From NCBI GenBank assembly GCA_015232315.1, contig JADFZZ010000004.1, forward strand, positions 259,644 through 323,643: a DNA stretch of 64,000 nt, given 5' to 3'. The position numbers and the translations under genes are program-made. The notes below the pieces were generated by a model. That model saw only the letters and a list, made by a program, of their open reading frames with translations, had not been told where the DNA came from and did no database searches. This document shows, piece after piece, positions 46,949 through 55,683 of this stretch. Position 1 is the first letter of the stretch. Every line of letters starts with the position of its first letter. Origin of the DNA: SAR324 cluster bacterium (lineage in GTDB: Bacteria > SAR324 > NAC60-12).

Positions 46949-48889
46949 TCACATAACGCCGGAAGACATGGTCAGGATTTCATGAATTTCTCTGGCCAGT
47001 TTTTCAAAATTAACAGGTTTCATAAAAAATTTCCGGATTCCTGTTTTGAGGATGGCTGTTTCATCAATCATGTCGCTGTATCCGGTCAACAAAATTATCG
47101 GGATATTCTGTCTTATTTTGAGTAGTTGTATGCTGAGCCGGATTCCATCTGTCATCGGCATGGTTTGATCGGTAAGAACCAGATCAAATTTTTCTGGAAA
47201 TTGACGAAAATGAGCCAGAGCTTTGTCCGCGTCTGACATGGCTGTTACTTCATAGCCGTAAGCTTCCAGCGACACTTTAAACATTCTGGCGATAGATTCT
47301 TCATCATCAATCATTAATAATCTTCCATCCCCGTGAGGATGCTCTGATTCGGACGATTCATAAGTCAGGACGGGAACCTCGCAGGCTGGAAAATACATGC
47401 TGATGGTTGTACCGGAGCCGGGCACGCTGTCCACCTTGATTGCTCCACCATGGCGTTTGATAATCCCGTGAACAATGGATAACCCCAGGCCACTGCCTTT
47501 GCCAACTTCTTTGGTGGTGAAAAAAGGCTCAAAAATGTGTTCCATAACATCCGGTACTATCCCGGATCCGGTATCCCCCACTTTTAACACTACGAATTCC
47601 CCCACACCCAGTCCGGCATGATCCTGTGAATCGTGAGAAATCGTGATTTTTTGGAGTGTCACAATAATCACACCAATATTCCCGGCAATGGCATGTGCGG
47701 AATTGTTGAGCAAATTCAACATGACTTGATGAATCTGGGTGGCATCGCCCATGATATTTCCGCAATCCTCATCAATTGTTTGCAGAATATCGATGGTTTT
47801 GGGAAGAGTCGCGCGCATCATCCTGATGGATTCTCTGATGATCGGAGTGATTGGCAACGATTTATGCTCGGTTGAGGCGGGTCTACTGAATGTCAGCAAT
47901 TGTTCTACCAGATCACGGGCCCGATTTCCCGCCACCCGTATTTCATCCAGACAATCATGAATGAAGTCATCTGAAACCTTTTTCAGTGCGACATGGGTAT
48001 AACCTGAAATAATCTGGATAATATTGTTGAATTCATGAGCAATTCCTCCAGCCAGTGTTCCAACAGCTTCCAGTTTTTGTGATTGCATCAATTGCTGTTC
48101 CAGTGCGAGTTCTTTGGTAATGTCATATTGAACACCTACATAATTGGTGATTTGCCCGATTGAATTTCTGATCGGTGATATCGTCATCACACCTTCGTAC
48201 AAGGTGCCGTCTTTTCTCTTGTTGGTCAACCGTCGACTCCAGATTTCGCCCTGGCTGATGCTATTCCACATTTCCGCGTAAAAAGAATCATCCTGTTTAT
48301 GACTTCGGAGAATTCGGGGAGTGCATCCAATCGCTTCATTCGAGGAATACCCCGTCATGCGTTCAAAGGCTGAATTCACATATTCGATGGTTCCTGATGA
48401 GTTAGTGATAATTATGGTTTCCGCCGATTGTTGAACTACGGTGCTGAGCAGTGTTTTCTCATGCTCCACCTGTTTTTGAGTGGTGATATTGCGTACCATT
48501 ACTAAAAGTCTGGAAAATTGATTGGAGGCATCAGTTTCAGGTATCAGATGCAACTCAAAAAACTGTTTTTCAGCGGAAATACAGGGGAACAAAAGTTGAA
48601 TGATTCGGGGTTTTCCGGAGTCAATGACATCACGGCTATTTTGCTCCCAATACTCGAGTTCAGGACCATCCAATCCGAGTTCTCGATTTGTTTTGCCAAT
48701 CATCATGTCAGGGGTGAAATGACTGATTGTTTTCACCCTGTCATTGATGTAAATATATCTCATATCTCTGTCAAACCAGGCTATAATATCCGGAAGACTG
48801 TTCATCAGTTCCTTAAAACCTGACTCATCCCTGAATTCTTGAGTTTCTATGGATTCTTGTGAACTGAGCGTATTCCGATTTGGATTCAT
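46949..48889 (-). CDS. Soluble hybrid histidine kinase (PAS-PAS-kinase-receiver)
   Basis: I chose ATG 48889, with AAAGG upstream, over an upstream start at 48931. The 646-residue product has no membrane helix. It has two PAS domains (~20-135 and ~145-265), a kinase core with IAHEFNNIIQI (His ~285), LNNSAHAI, DTGSGI and GSGLGLSI, and a C-terminal receiver with MIDDEES, VLTDQTMPMTDG and FMKPVNF. It should sense a cytoplasmic cue and phosphorylate its own receiver. It converges on the haem lipoprotein gene and is related to the kinase at 41212-43116. Confidence 0.9.
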   Translation of the reverse strand: MNPNRNTLSSQESIETQEFRDESGFKELMNSLPDIIAWFDRDMRYIYINDRVKTISHFTPDMMIGKTNRELGLDGPELEYWEQNSRDVIDSGKPRIIQLLFPCISAEKQFFELHLIPETDASNQFSRLLVMVRNITTQKQVEHEKTLLSTVVQQSAETIIITNSSGTIEYVNSAFERMTGYSSNEAIGCTPRILRSHKQDDSFYAEMWNSISQGEIWSRRLTNKRKDGTLYEGVMTISPIRNSIGQITNYVGVQYDITKELALEQQLMQSQKLEAVGTLAGGIAHEFNNIIQIISGYTHVALKKVSDDFIHDCLDEIRVAGNRARDLVEQLLTFSRPASTEHKSLPITPIIRESIRMMRATLPKTIDILQTIDEDCGNIMGDATQIHQVMLNLLNNSAHAIAGNIGVIIVTLQKITISHDSQDHAGLGVGEFVVLKVGDTGSGIVPDVMEHIFEPFFTTKEVGKGSGLGLSIVHGIIKRHGGAIKVDSVPGSGTTISMYFPACEVPVLTYESSESEHPHGDGRLLMIDDEESIARMFKVSLEAYGYEVTAMSDADKALAHFRQFPEKFDLVLTDQTMPMTDGIRLSIQLLKIRQNIPIILLTGYSDMIDETAILKTGIRKFFMKPVNFEKLAREIHEILTMSSGVM

Positions 48890-48967
48890 TGTTTTACCTT
48901 TCATAATATGTTGGCTATCACTCCATTTCATAGCGGATTTGCGTTTGCCATGCCATAGAATTCAACG

Positions 48968-49078
48968 ACCCACCTCCGGTGGGTGCGAAGCAGAGCTTCT
49001 CCTGGTGGATAACCTACCCCACGGGACGTAGGGCACGAGCAAACTTTTACAACTTATTCTTTTGCAATTCCTTTGGGT
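48968..49078 (+). repeat. 111-bp structured dispersed repeat, copy 2
   Basis: It matches 51901-52011 nearly base for base in its first 40 and last 50 positions. It contains CCCACC/GGTGGGT and GAAGC/GCTTC short hairpins, then CCCCACGGGACGTAGGGCACGAG and AAACTTTTACAACTT. It lies between a hybrid kinase gene and tRNA-Cys. Confidence 0.8.
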
Positions 49079-49146
49079 CAAGAGGACACGGAACTGAGTG
49101 GGGGTCTGGTCTAAGACAAATCGAGGAAAACTTTTTTCGGGGAAAT

Positions 49147-49220
49147 TGGAGGCGACGACCGGATTTGAACCGGTGTACGAGGTTTTGCAGACCTCTGCCT
49201 GACCGCTCGGCCACATCGCC
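49147..49220 (-). tRNA. tRNA-Cys (anticodon GCA)
   Basis: On the minus strand the 74-base sequence folds as a cloverleaf. The acceptor stem GGCGATG pairs with CGTCGCC (one G-U). The anticodon GCA lies at 49186-49188, the T-arm has GGTTCAAATCC, the discriminator base is U, as expected for tRNA-Cys, and an encoded CCA lies at 49147-49149. Confidence 0.95.
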
Positions 49221-49312
49221 TTAAGGTAAGTCGGGGAAGATACCCAACCATTTGTATATATTCAAGCAGAAAATCAGATTTTTTAAAACCAGTCCACTTG
49301 ATACAATTAGGC

Positions 49313-51799
49313 TTACTTCACCCTGGACCAAAACAGAAAGCCCAAGCCCAGAACGATGCTGAGAAGAGCGAAGAAAGAAATAGCAATTGGGCTGTTAGAA
49401 CTCAATGCCAGCAGAAAATTGATCAGACTGGGGCCAACAACATGGCCACCGCGTTCCAGAAAAACATAGGTGGCAGAAATTGTTTTTTCACCATAGGTCA
49501 CGGCTGATGGTGTTTTGGAAATATGTGTCATGACAGGCGCAGCCAGAAGACCATTGGAAATGCCTGCCAGCAACAAGCACAGGATGATCGTGTAGGTGTT
49601 GATGTTTGCAATTTCGGTAGAGGCAAGAAAGCCGTTGAACTCAAGCGCCATATTTGAAAGTGAACTGATTCCAGGCAGAATACTGGTGACCGTGTGATCC
49701 ACACCAATAAAACCCAGAATAAACATTCCAACCCCGCCAATCAAAGCACTTAGAAACAGTACCATTTTAGTATTACCAAGGGCATCAACGGCCTTTGACG
49801 CAAAATGGGTCACAATCATTGAAAAAATATAATATAACATGAGAAACTGACCGATGTCTTCAGTGGCAATGCCTTGCTGAGACAGCAAAAGTGGCACCCC
49901 GAACATCACCACACCGGCAATAGCAATTTTACCGATCGAACCTACCAGAGCCAACGTTTTTAGAAATTCCATGTCTTTCAAAACTATGATGATGCTTTGG
50001 CTGAGCGGAAGAGGTTGTTTTTTTGGAGCTTTTTTAACCTGTGGTTTGTTGCTCATGATTTCTTCAACGTTCGGGACCAAGACCCATAGATAGCCCATAG
50101 CCACGAGACTGATCAATGACGAAATCATGAACAGATAATGATAATTCATGTAGGCATACAGCAAAGCTCCGATGGAGGTACCGGCAATGAGTCCCGCGTT
50201 ACGTCCTGTCACCTTGACAGCGGCTCCCTGAGTTCGTTTATCTGGAGGTGTAACCGCCAGAGTATACGATTGCAAACCAATGAGAAAAAATCCCTGCCCC
50301 AGCCCAGAGGCTGCCCGACCAATAGTGAGTACCCAATAATCGCTGGTAGCGGCCACACAGCCCAGACCAATGACTTCAGCCGCGAATCCCCACGCCATGA
50401 GTTTTTTGAGATCGCCATTTTCCGCATAATGTCCGGCGGGTATAAGAACCGCAGCAAATATGAGATAAAATATTGTAAAAGGGAGTGAGGCTGAGGCAAT
50501 GGACGAACCCGAATCAACCGCCATGGATTTTACTAATTGAGGCAGAAAAGAAATGGAAAGGGCATTCACCAGCACAATTAGAAAATACGCGGGTTTAATC
50601 AGGGTCAAACCAATTTCAAAATCTGAAAGTGTCTGACTGTTACTTGTATTTGACGATTCCCGGGAAGATTTGGATTTTTCTGCCATGAAGACCAGTGTGG
50701 TTCCGGCATCCAGGAATATCAGTGAAAAAAGTCCACAGGCGATCAGTAACACAATGAATGTTTTGGCACTGTCAAGAATCGCGTCTCGCACCACATCTGT
50801 CGGAATGGTCACTGCAACCCTGAATTCCTGAGCTGTAGTTCCTTTATCCAAGGCGACATCATAACTGATGGTTCCTTCCGGAGATTGGTATTGGGAGCCA
50901 ACCTTATCAGGATCCGTATGAAACATGGAGATTCCATCTTTGGTCAGTGCGATGGAACTGATATCAGGGTTATTGGATTTGTAATCGACCATTGATTTAT
51001 TGATGCCGCCAATATCAGCGATGTCAATCCCCAGTTCAACAATAGCGGATAAACGTTTACCCATGGATGAAGACAAGGCTTGTGTCTTGGAAAGAGCGCC
51101 ATGTTCATAGACCTGAACAATCACCAGGGCGATGATACCGGACATCAGCATAAAACTTGAAAAATAGGCCCATTTCAACACCGATTTACGATTTCTTTTG
51201 ACTCCGGGCAACAGTTCATAAACAACCACAAATCCGATAAAAGCCAAAGAGATTAGAATAAAGAAGAGAAACACGGTTTTATATTTTTCACTCAGATATG
51301 AGGAAACATCTTCCTTGCGCTCTTCCAGCACCACATAACCAGCCAAACCAAATTTACTTTCGAGATTCTGTACCACCCTGTAAGTGGTTGCGGATTCTTC
51401 CACAATCAAGGTTTCATGCCCTAACGCAATACTGCTGGGATAATAAACTCTGGTGGACAATTCCTGTTTCAGTTCAGCATCAGATATGTGACTCTGAGGA
51501 TTCAAAAAAACTTCTTCTTTTCGAGAATCCCAAATTTTGATGTGTTCAATGTGCGGATCTGATGACAGCAGGGCATCACTCAGGCTGGAAAATCCACTGA
51601 ATTGCTTTAAGGGCAAACCTGCCTGTAAATAACTGTCAAAACTGTTTTTTATAATTTCGCCCTGAGTGGCCAGTTTTCCAATTTCAAAATAAGGATATTT
51701 TCTGTTTGCTTCACCATAGCCAATATAAGTCAACAGTAACATTGTCAGGATCATTATGATTATAATAGGACCACTGAAAATCAAATTTCGGAATTTCAT
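49313..51799 (-). CDS. Sensor-transporter fusion: periplasmic sensor domains plus MFS permease
   Basis: I chose ATG 51799 with AGAGG upstream. The 828-residue product has a membrane helix (~8-28), a periplasmic Cache-like domain (~30-180), helices near ~185-210 and ~220-240, a second periplasmic domain (~245-355), another helix (~358-385), and then a complete 12-helix MFS transporter (~410-825). The MFS part has the characteristic GRAASGLGQGFFLIG stretch of helix 5 and a central Lys/Pro loop. The architecture suggests transport gated by, or coupled to, ligand sensing. An orphan substrate-binding protein gene lies just upstream in the same direction. Confidence 0.85.
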   Translation of the reverse strand: MKFRNLIFSGPIIIIMILTMLLLTYIGYGEANRKYPYFEIGKLATQGEIIKNSFDSYLQAGLPLKQFSGFSSLSDALLSSDPHIEHIKIWDSRKEEVFLNPQSHISDAELKQELSTRVYYPSSIALGHETLIVEESATTYRVVQNLESKFGLAGYVVLEERKEDVSSYLSEKYKTVFLFFILISLAFIGFVVVYELLPGVKRNRKSVLKWAYFSSFMLMSGIIALVIVQVYEHGALSKTQALSSSMGKRLSAIVELGIDIADIGGINKSMVDYKSNNPDISSIALTKDGISMFHTDPDKVGSQYQSPEGTISYDVALDKGTTAQEFRVAVTIPTDVVRDAILDSAKTFIVLLIACGLFSLIFLDAGTTLVFMAEKSKSSRESSNTSNSQTLSDFEIGLTLIKPAYFLIVLVNALSISFLPQLVKSMAVDSGSSIASASLPFTIFYLIFAAVLIPAGHYAENGDLKKLMAWGFAAEVIGLGCVAATSDYWVLTIGRAASGLGQGFFLIGLQSYTLAVTPPDKRTQGAAVKVTGRNAGLIAGTSIGALLYAYMNYHYLFMISSLISLVAMGYLWVLVPNVEEIMSNKPQVKKAPKKQPLPLSQSIIIVLKDMEFLKTLALVGSIGKIAIAGVVMFGVPLLLSQQGIATEDIGQFLMLYYIFSMIVTHFASKAVDALGNTKMVLFLSALIGGVGMFILGFIGVDHTVTSILPGISSLSNMALEFNGFLASTEIANINTYTIILCLLLAGISNGLLAAPVMTHISKTPSAVTYGEKTISATYVFLERGGHVVGPSLINFLLALSSNSPIAISFFALLSIVLGLGFLFWSRVK

Positions 51800-51867
51800 T
51801 AAACCTCTTTTCTGATTGAATTCATTGAGCACTTAGGAACGTTCAAAAAATAACAGGGAAAATTTTT

Positions 51868-51892
51868 GGTTACGAACGTCCCGTTCGTAACC
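51868..51892. repeat. Perfect 11-bp hairpin next to the 111-bp repeat
   Basis: GGTTACGAACG (51868-51878) and CGTTCGTAACC (51882-51892) enclose a 3-base loop. It lies between the substrate-binding protein gene and the sensor-MFS gene, 8 bases before repeat copy 3. It could stabilise RNA ends or attenuate read-through. Confidence 0.65.
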
Positions 51893-51900
51893 GTTCCATA

Positions 51901-52011
51901 ACCCACCGCATGTGGGTGCGAAGCAGAGCTTCGCCTGAGGGATAACGTGCCCCACGGAACGGAGGGCAAGAACAAACTTATACAACTTGTTCATTTGTTG
52001 TTCCTTAGGGT
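51901..52011 (+). repeat. 111-bp structured dispersed repeat, copy 3
   Basis: This is a full-length partner of 48968-49078 and shares its last half with 1067-1118. Hairpins ACCCACC-GGGTG, GAAGC-GCTTC and GTGCCC-GGGC are visible. It is intergenic between two minus-strand transport genes. Confidence 0.8.
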
Positions 52012-52028
52012 GAGTGGGTGTTCAACAA

Positions 52029-53234
52029 TCATTTGGAATAAACCACTTTTTCTCCAAAATCCCTGACCACCCGTCCTTCATAGTCATAAATAAATGCGGC
52101 ATTTTCAAAAAAGCTGAAGGGAATTTTTAATCCAATTTTCTGGGCAACCCTGAAATTGATTGCGACATCAGGTGGAGTAACGACCCCAACTTTCAAGTCA
52201 CCGGGTTTCACTTCTCCTCGCAAAATTCTGATGGCATAGATACTGGCCAGATGGGCATTATTTCTCCGATCGATTCCAATGGCGATCACAGCACTTTTTT
52301 CACCATTTTTTACAGCGTTAGGAATGGTTGCCAAAACAGGAACTTTTCCTGAATACTCGGCGATAGTGTCCAGTTCATCAAACACCGCGGTACTGCTGGT
52401 AATCCAGAAAATGCTGTTGTTCAACTCAGGATCATTGACTTGCATGGTTCGGATGGCTTCAGGAATGGCTTGTTGTAGCGTTTCCCTGGAGGTGGCCGCA
52501 TTCTGTACGGTCACATCAATCACATTCAACCCTGCATCCTTCATGACTTTTATAGCTGGCACAACCTCTGTGGCCATAACCTGAACATGATTCTGATCAT
52601 ACATGAGACCAATATTTTTCAAGTCAGGTTTTAGTTCAAACAAATAACTCATCTGAATTTTCAAGGGAACATTGAGAGATGTCATGGCAATGTTGGTGCC
52701 ACTCCCATTTTCATAATCAGCCATTTGTCCGAGTGGTACCGGATCTTTATTGGTGGAGGTCACCACGGGTAGTTTTCCGCCCTTGTAAAATTCATGGACA
52801 AAGTCGGCTGATTCAGAACCCATGGAAAAAATCAGATCGAAGCCTTCCTTTTCAGCAATCGCCAAGGCCTGTTTTCCATGAATCTCTTCTTTCCCCCAAT
52901 ACATGATGGTCACCTGGGCATGAATTCCCTCAATTTTGAGCAATTCGAGCAACTTGGTGGATGCCAGACTGTAACTGCTCGAGTCTTTGGGAACAAGTCC
53001 CAGAATTTTTTTGGAAAGTTCTTTATCAGATTTTTTCCATTTCGGATAAATGTTCATTCGGGAAACATCTTCAGGAGGAATTTCGATCTCGTAATTTTCA
53101 CCAACGCCCGGGGAAATCTTAAGCCATGAAACATCATACACTTTTTCTATTTCTTCCGCATGCGGGAACGATCCTGGCAGAATAAAAAGGAGGAGGAACA
53201 CACCTAAAGTTTTCAATATGGAAACATTTCTCAT
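52029..53234 (-). CDS. ABC-type substrate-binding protein (PF04392/TrpX-like), orphan
   Basis: I placed the start at ATG 53234, with AGGTGA upstream and a good signal peptide (cleavage near PHAEE). The 401-residue product has the two-lobed type-1 periplasmic binding fold of the ABC_sub_bind family: VTIMYWGKEEI, DLIFSMGSESADFV, PVVTSTNKDP, NIGLMYDQNH, and PPDVAINFRVAQKIGLKIP at the end. No ABC permease or ATPase is nearby. The next gene downstream is the sensor-MFS fusion, so this protein may deliver ligand to it or be sensed by it, as some binding proteins do for membrane sensors; that is inference. Confidence 0.82.
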   Translation of the reverse strand: MRNVSILKTLGVFLLLFILPGSFPHAEEIEKVYDVSWLKISPGVGENYEIEIPPEDVSRMNIYPKWKKSDKELSKKILGLVPKDSSSYSLASTKLLELLKIEGIHAQVTIMYWGKEEIHGKQALAIAEKEGFDLIFSMGSESADFVHEFYKGGKLPVVTSTNKDPVPLGQMADYENGSGTNIAMTSLNVPLKIQMSYLFELKPDLKNIGLMYDQNHVQVMATEVVPAIKVMKDAGLNVIDVTVQNAATSRETLQQAIPEAIRTMQVNDPELNNSIFWITSSTAVFDELDTIAEYSGKVPVLATIPNAVKNGEKSAVIAIGIDRRNNAHLASIYAIRILRGEVKPGDLKVGVVTPPDVAINFRVAQKIGLKIPFSFFENAAFIYDYEGRVVRDFGEKVVYSK

Positions 53235-53583
53235 AATAGTCACCTGTTCAATGAAGATAGAAGCTGAAAGATATTTCTTTTCCATATACAAAAGCTGGAA
53301 ACACTAGCAAGTATAAATCTTTGAAAAACTGTGTCGCAAAAGGCATGCCAATATTGATGAAGCTGTACTATAGACTTCAAAAAGTGCGTTACAAAGTTGC
53401 AAGAGGGTCTGTGACTTCTCTGAAAATCAATAATTTTTTCAGGAAAACATCCAGGAAAGGCGGAACTTCAAAAAATGAGGACCTTGTTTGAAAACCTGTC
53501 AGGTATTCCGTTGATCAAGGTACGCTGACAGGTGCATATAAATGTGTATTTTTCAGTCAAAGCGTGAATACAACGCTGAAATT
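53235..53583. other. Gene-free gap
   Basis: About 350 bases lie between the start of the binding-protein gene and the stop of the next minus-strand gene. It likely contains the promoter of the binding-protein/sensor-MFS pair. I see no gene, strong hairpin or recognisable operator. Confidence 0.4.
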
Positions 53584-54600
53584 TCATTCAAATTTTATGG
53601 TTCTTGCGAATTGTACAGCCAAATTAAAATAGGAGGTCGCAAGACGATTCAGTTCTACATGAGCCGCCTCCGATTCTGCCGGAGTTTCATGCAGATCAAG
53701 CCCTCTTCTCAAGGCGATCAGGGATTGATAGGCCGGCAACATTTTCAGCAATTCTCGATCTTTGGCTTGAGCGATATATCGTTTTATCAGAATCTCTGAG
53801 AGCGCTGATTCTCCTTTTTGAACCAGTTCTACTGACAGTGACGCCACATCATTAGCCGCATCCAGCGAACAGACTTTACGATTGATTTCCTGGGGACTGA
53901 GAAAATGTATGTCTTGACCACGAATATAAATATGCTCCGGGATGAACGCGCCATGTCCATGAAGGATTCGCCCTTTTTTAATGCGTTTCATGAATAATTT
54001 TCGATTTTCTGTAATAAATTTTTCCACAGGATGACGCAGCATATCCAGCAAGGGTTGTGAAACGGAGCTTCCCATATAGCGTTTTAACTGATACAGGGTT
54101 TCTTCAAAAAGATTGTAAAAATTTTCGGGTCGGCCAACATCCGCTTCTTTTTCACTAACGGCGCATTGTTCATGAGCGATGGCCAGTTTTTTTGCGATTC
54201 TACTGATATAGGTGGGTGTGATTTTTTTCTTTTCGAGAAGAACACTCATCAGATAACGTTCATTCAATTCCATCGTTTTTAGCGCATACTCTACAACTTG
54301 TCCCGAGGTCCCATAAGCGTAGTCTTCTCCGTTCTGACAAATTGGAATAACATCAAGATACAGCTCAGGATCAAAAATTTTTCCCAGTCTGAATTCCTCA
54401 CGGCAATAAGCTTCCTTGACAGCCGTGTTGGCATATTCTGGAGAAGTTTTTTTAATCTTGTAGATCGTTTCACCTGTCTTATACAACCAGGATGAACGTG
54501 TTTCAGTGAACTGGATCTTGTGCTTGGCTTCAGGATACAGTTCCTTGGTCATAAGACTTTTGTGAAACACAGGATACCTGGACATGGATTTGGTGGACAT
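53584..54600 (-). CDS. Kinase-fold (aminoglycoside phosphotransferase-like, COG2187-type) protein lacking the catalytic motif
   Basis: I chose ATG 54600 with AAGGGG upstream. The 338-residue product aligns by pattern with the N-terminal domain of COG2187/COG0645-type proteins: an early SSWLYKTGETIYKIKK strand with a Lys pair, the EEFRLGKI region, and a late block LHGHGAFIPEHIYI followed by a beta hairpin and SLDAANDVASLSVEL. In active members the block reads HGDLHxxN with catalytic Asp and metal-binding Asn. Here the Asp and following His are replaced (HGHGA) and the Asn is His, so phosphotransfer is doubtful. The C-terminal ATPase domain of longer relatives is absent. Confidence 0.65.
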   Translation of the reverse strand: MSTKSMSRYPVFHKSLMTKELYPEAKHKIQFTETRSSWLYKTGETIYKIKKTSPEYANTAVKEAYCREEFRLGKIFDPELYLDVIPICQNGEDYAYGTSGQVVEYALKTMELNERYLMSVLLEKKKITPTYISRIAKKLAIAHEQCAVSEKEADVGRPENFYNLFEETLYQLKRYMGSSVSQPLLDMLRHPVEKFITENRKLFMKRIKKGRILHGHGAFIPEHIYIRGQDIHFLSPQEINRKVCSLDAANDVASLSVELVQKGESALSEILIKRYIAQAKDRELLKMLPAYQSLIALRRGLDLHETPAESEAAHVELNRLATSYFNLAVQFARTIKFE

Positions 54601-54920
54601 ACATCCCCTTCTCAAACAATAAATTATTAAATAATTAATGGAAAACGGAAAAATGAAAGACTTAAGAGTTTACTTTGCACAACCTGATGGTTGTCAAACC
54701 AGGGGGAACATCATAATTTGCGGCGGATCATGAATTGGGGGTGTTAACACAGTTCCTCATTGTTGAGAAACCCGAAATCAATAATTCTTTGATTCAGGTA
54801 AAAAGTCTCTTAAAACCTGGGGGACTATCTCAATAAATTTTCAAAATTGCAAATGTTTTATTGAGACAATACATTGTACTCAATTGGATAAACTATTCTG
54901 AAATTCAAGGAGTTTTCGTT
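54601..54920. other. Divergent intergenic region
   Basis: About 320 bases separate the minus-strand kinase-fold gene from the plus-strand UDG-like gene, so promoters for both should lie here. An 11-base TCTCAATAAATTT/AATG..TTTTATTGAGA-type inverted pair occurs around 54830-54868. No gene or recognisable factor site is visible. Confidence 0.35.
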
Positions 54921-55613
54921 ATGGTGTTCGTAGAAAAACTATCACTTGTGATTAATTCCTTGGATCCCTTGTCCGTTAAATCAGATTTTTCCCGGGTTTA
55001 TGTTCCAGATTGTGTCATTGAGGGCAAAACCAGAGTTATTCTTGTTCTTGAATCACCTCACACCCAGGAAGTCAAGCAGGGATTTCCCCTGGCAGGGAAC
55101 AGCGGTAAGGAAGTGTCAAAATTACTGGATAAACTGATATTTCAGCAGGATAGTCCACTCAACCGACCTGTGGGTGCTTATATTTCTGAAAAATATCCCC
55201 TGTTTCAGGGCATTGGCTTGTTGAACATTTGCCCCATTCCCATGCAGACTGTGTGTTATGATCCTGTCTTGCAGGAACGTTATGGTTCATGGCTTCGCTG
55301 TTTGGCAATCTTGCGCGGAGCCCCCTCAAGCAAAAAAAGAAAAGATCCTCAGCTTCAAACCCTTGAAACCATGATTCTGGCTGATTTGAAGGAAAGAATT
55401 GAACAAGCAGGATCAGAAACGTTATTGATTCCATGTGGAAATGTTGCACGTGCCTTTCTCGATAAAGCTGGTATCCAGACTGAAATGAACCTTGTTCCGC
55501 ATCCCTCCTTCGGACAATGGTCCCGGGCTGGTAATCTTAAAATTTTACAGAACATGACCGACCAGATTGTGAAGGCGCTCAACTCGCCAGTGAGTGGCGC
55601 ACACGGGGCAGGA
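54921..55613 (+). CDS. Uracil-DNA-glycosylase-superfamily-like protein
   Basis: I chose ATG 54921 with AAGGAG eight bases upstream, discarding a 20-codon extension. The 231-residue soluble product shows the UDG fold order: VILVLESPHTQEVKQGFPLAGNSG resembles the GExPG...G.PF.G..G motif 1, followed by IGLLNICPIPM as motif 2 and LIPCGNVA. The C-terminal VPHPSFGQW matches the HPS motif 3. No Cys quartet for an Fe-S cluster is evident. The catalytic Asp/Asn position is unclear (Glu or His in ESPHTQE). It could be a DNA-repair glycosylase or an inactive relative. dnaE follows 70 bases later. Confidence 0.65.
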
Positions 55614-55635
55614 TGATACCTACATTTTCTTTACC

Positions 55636-55660
55636 GGCCAGACTATATGGCCCTTTATTT
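55636..55660 (+). terminator. Short hairpin between the UDG-like gene and dnaE
   Basis: GGCCA (55636-55640) pairs with TGGCC (55648-55652) and is followed by CTTTATTT, a weak intrinsic terminator. Confidence 0.4.
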
Positions 55661-55683
55661 CACTTCCAGAATGAGATTCAATC

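Noticed and set aside
49147..52011. tRNA-Cys as an integration site for a genomic island
   Set aside because: No integrase and no direct repeat of the tRNA 3' end was found nearby.
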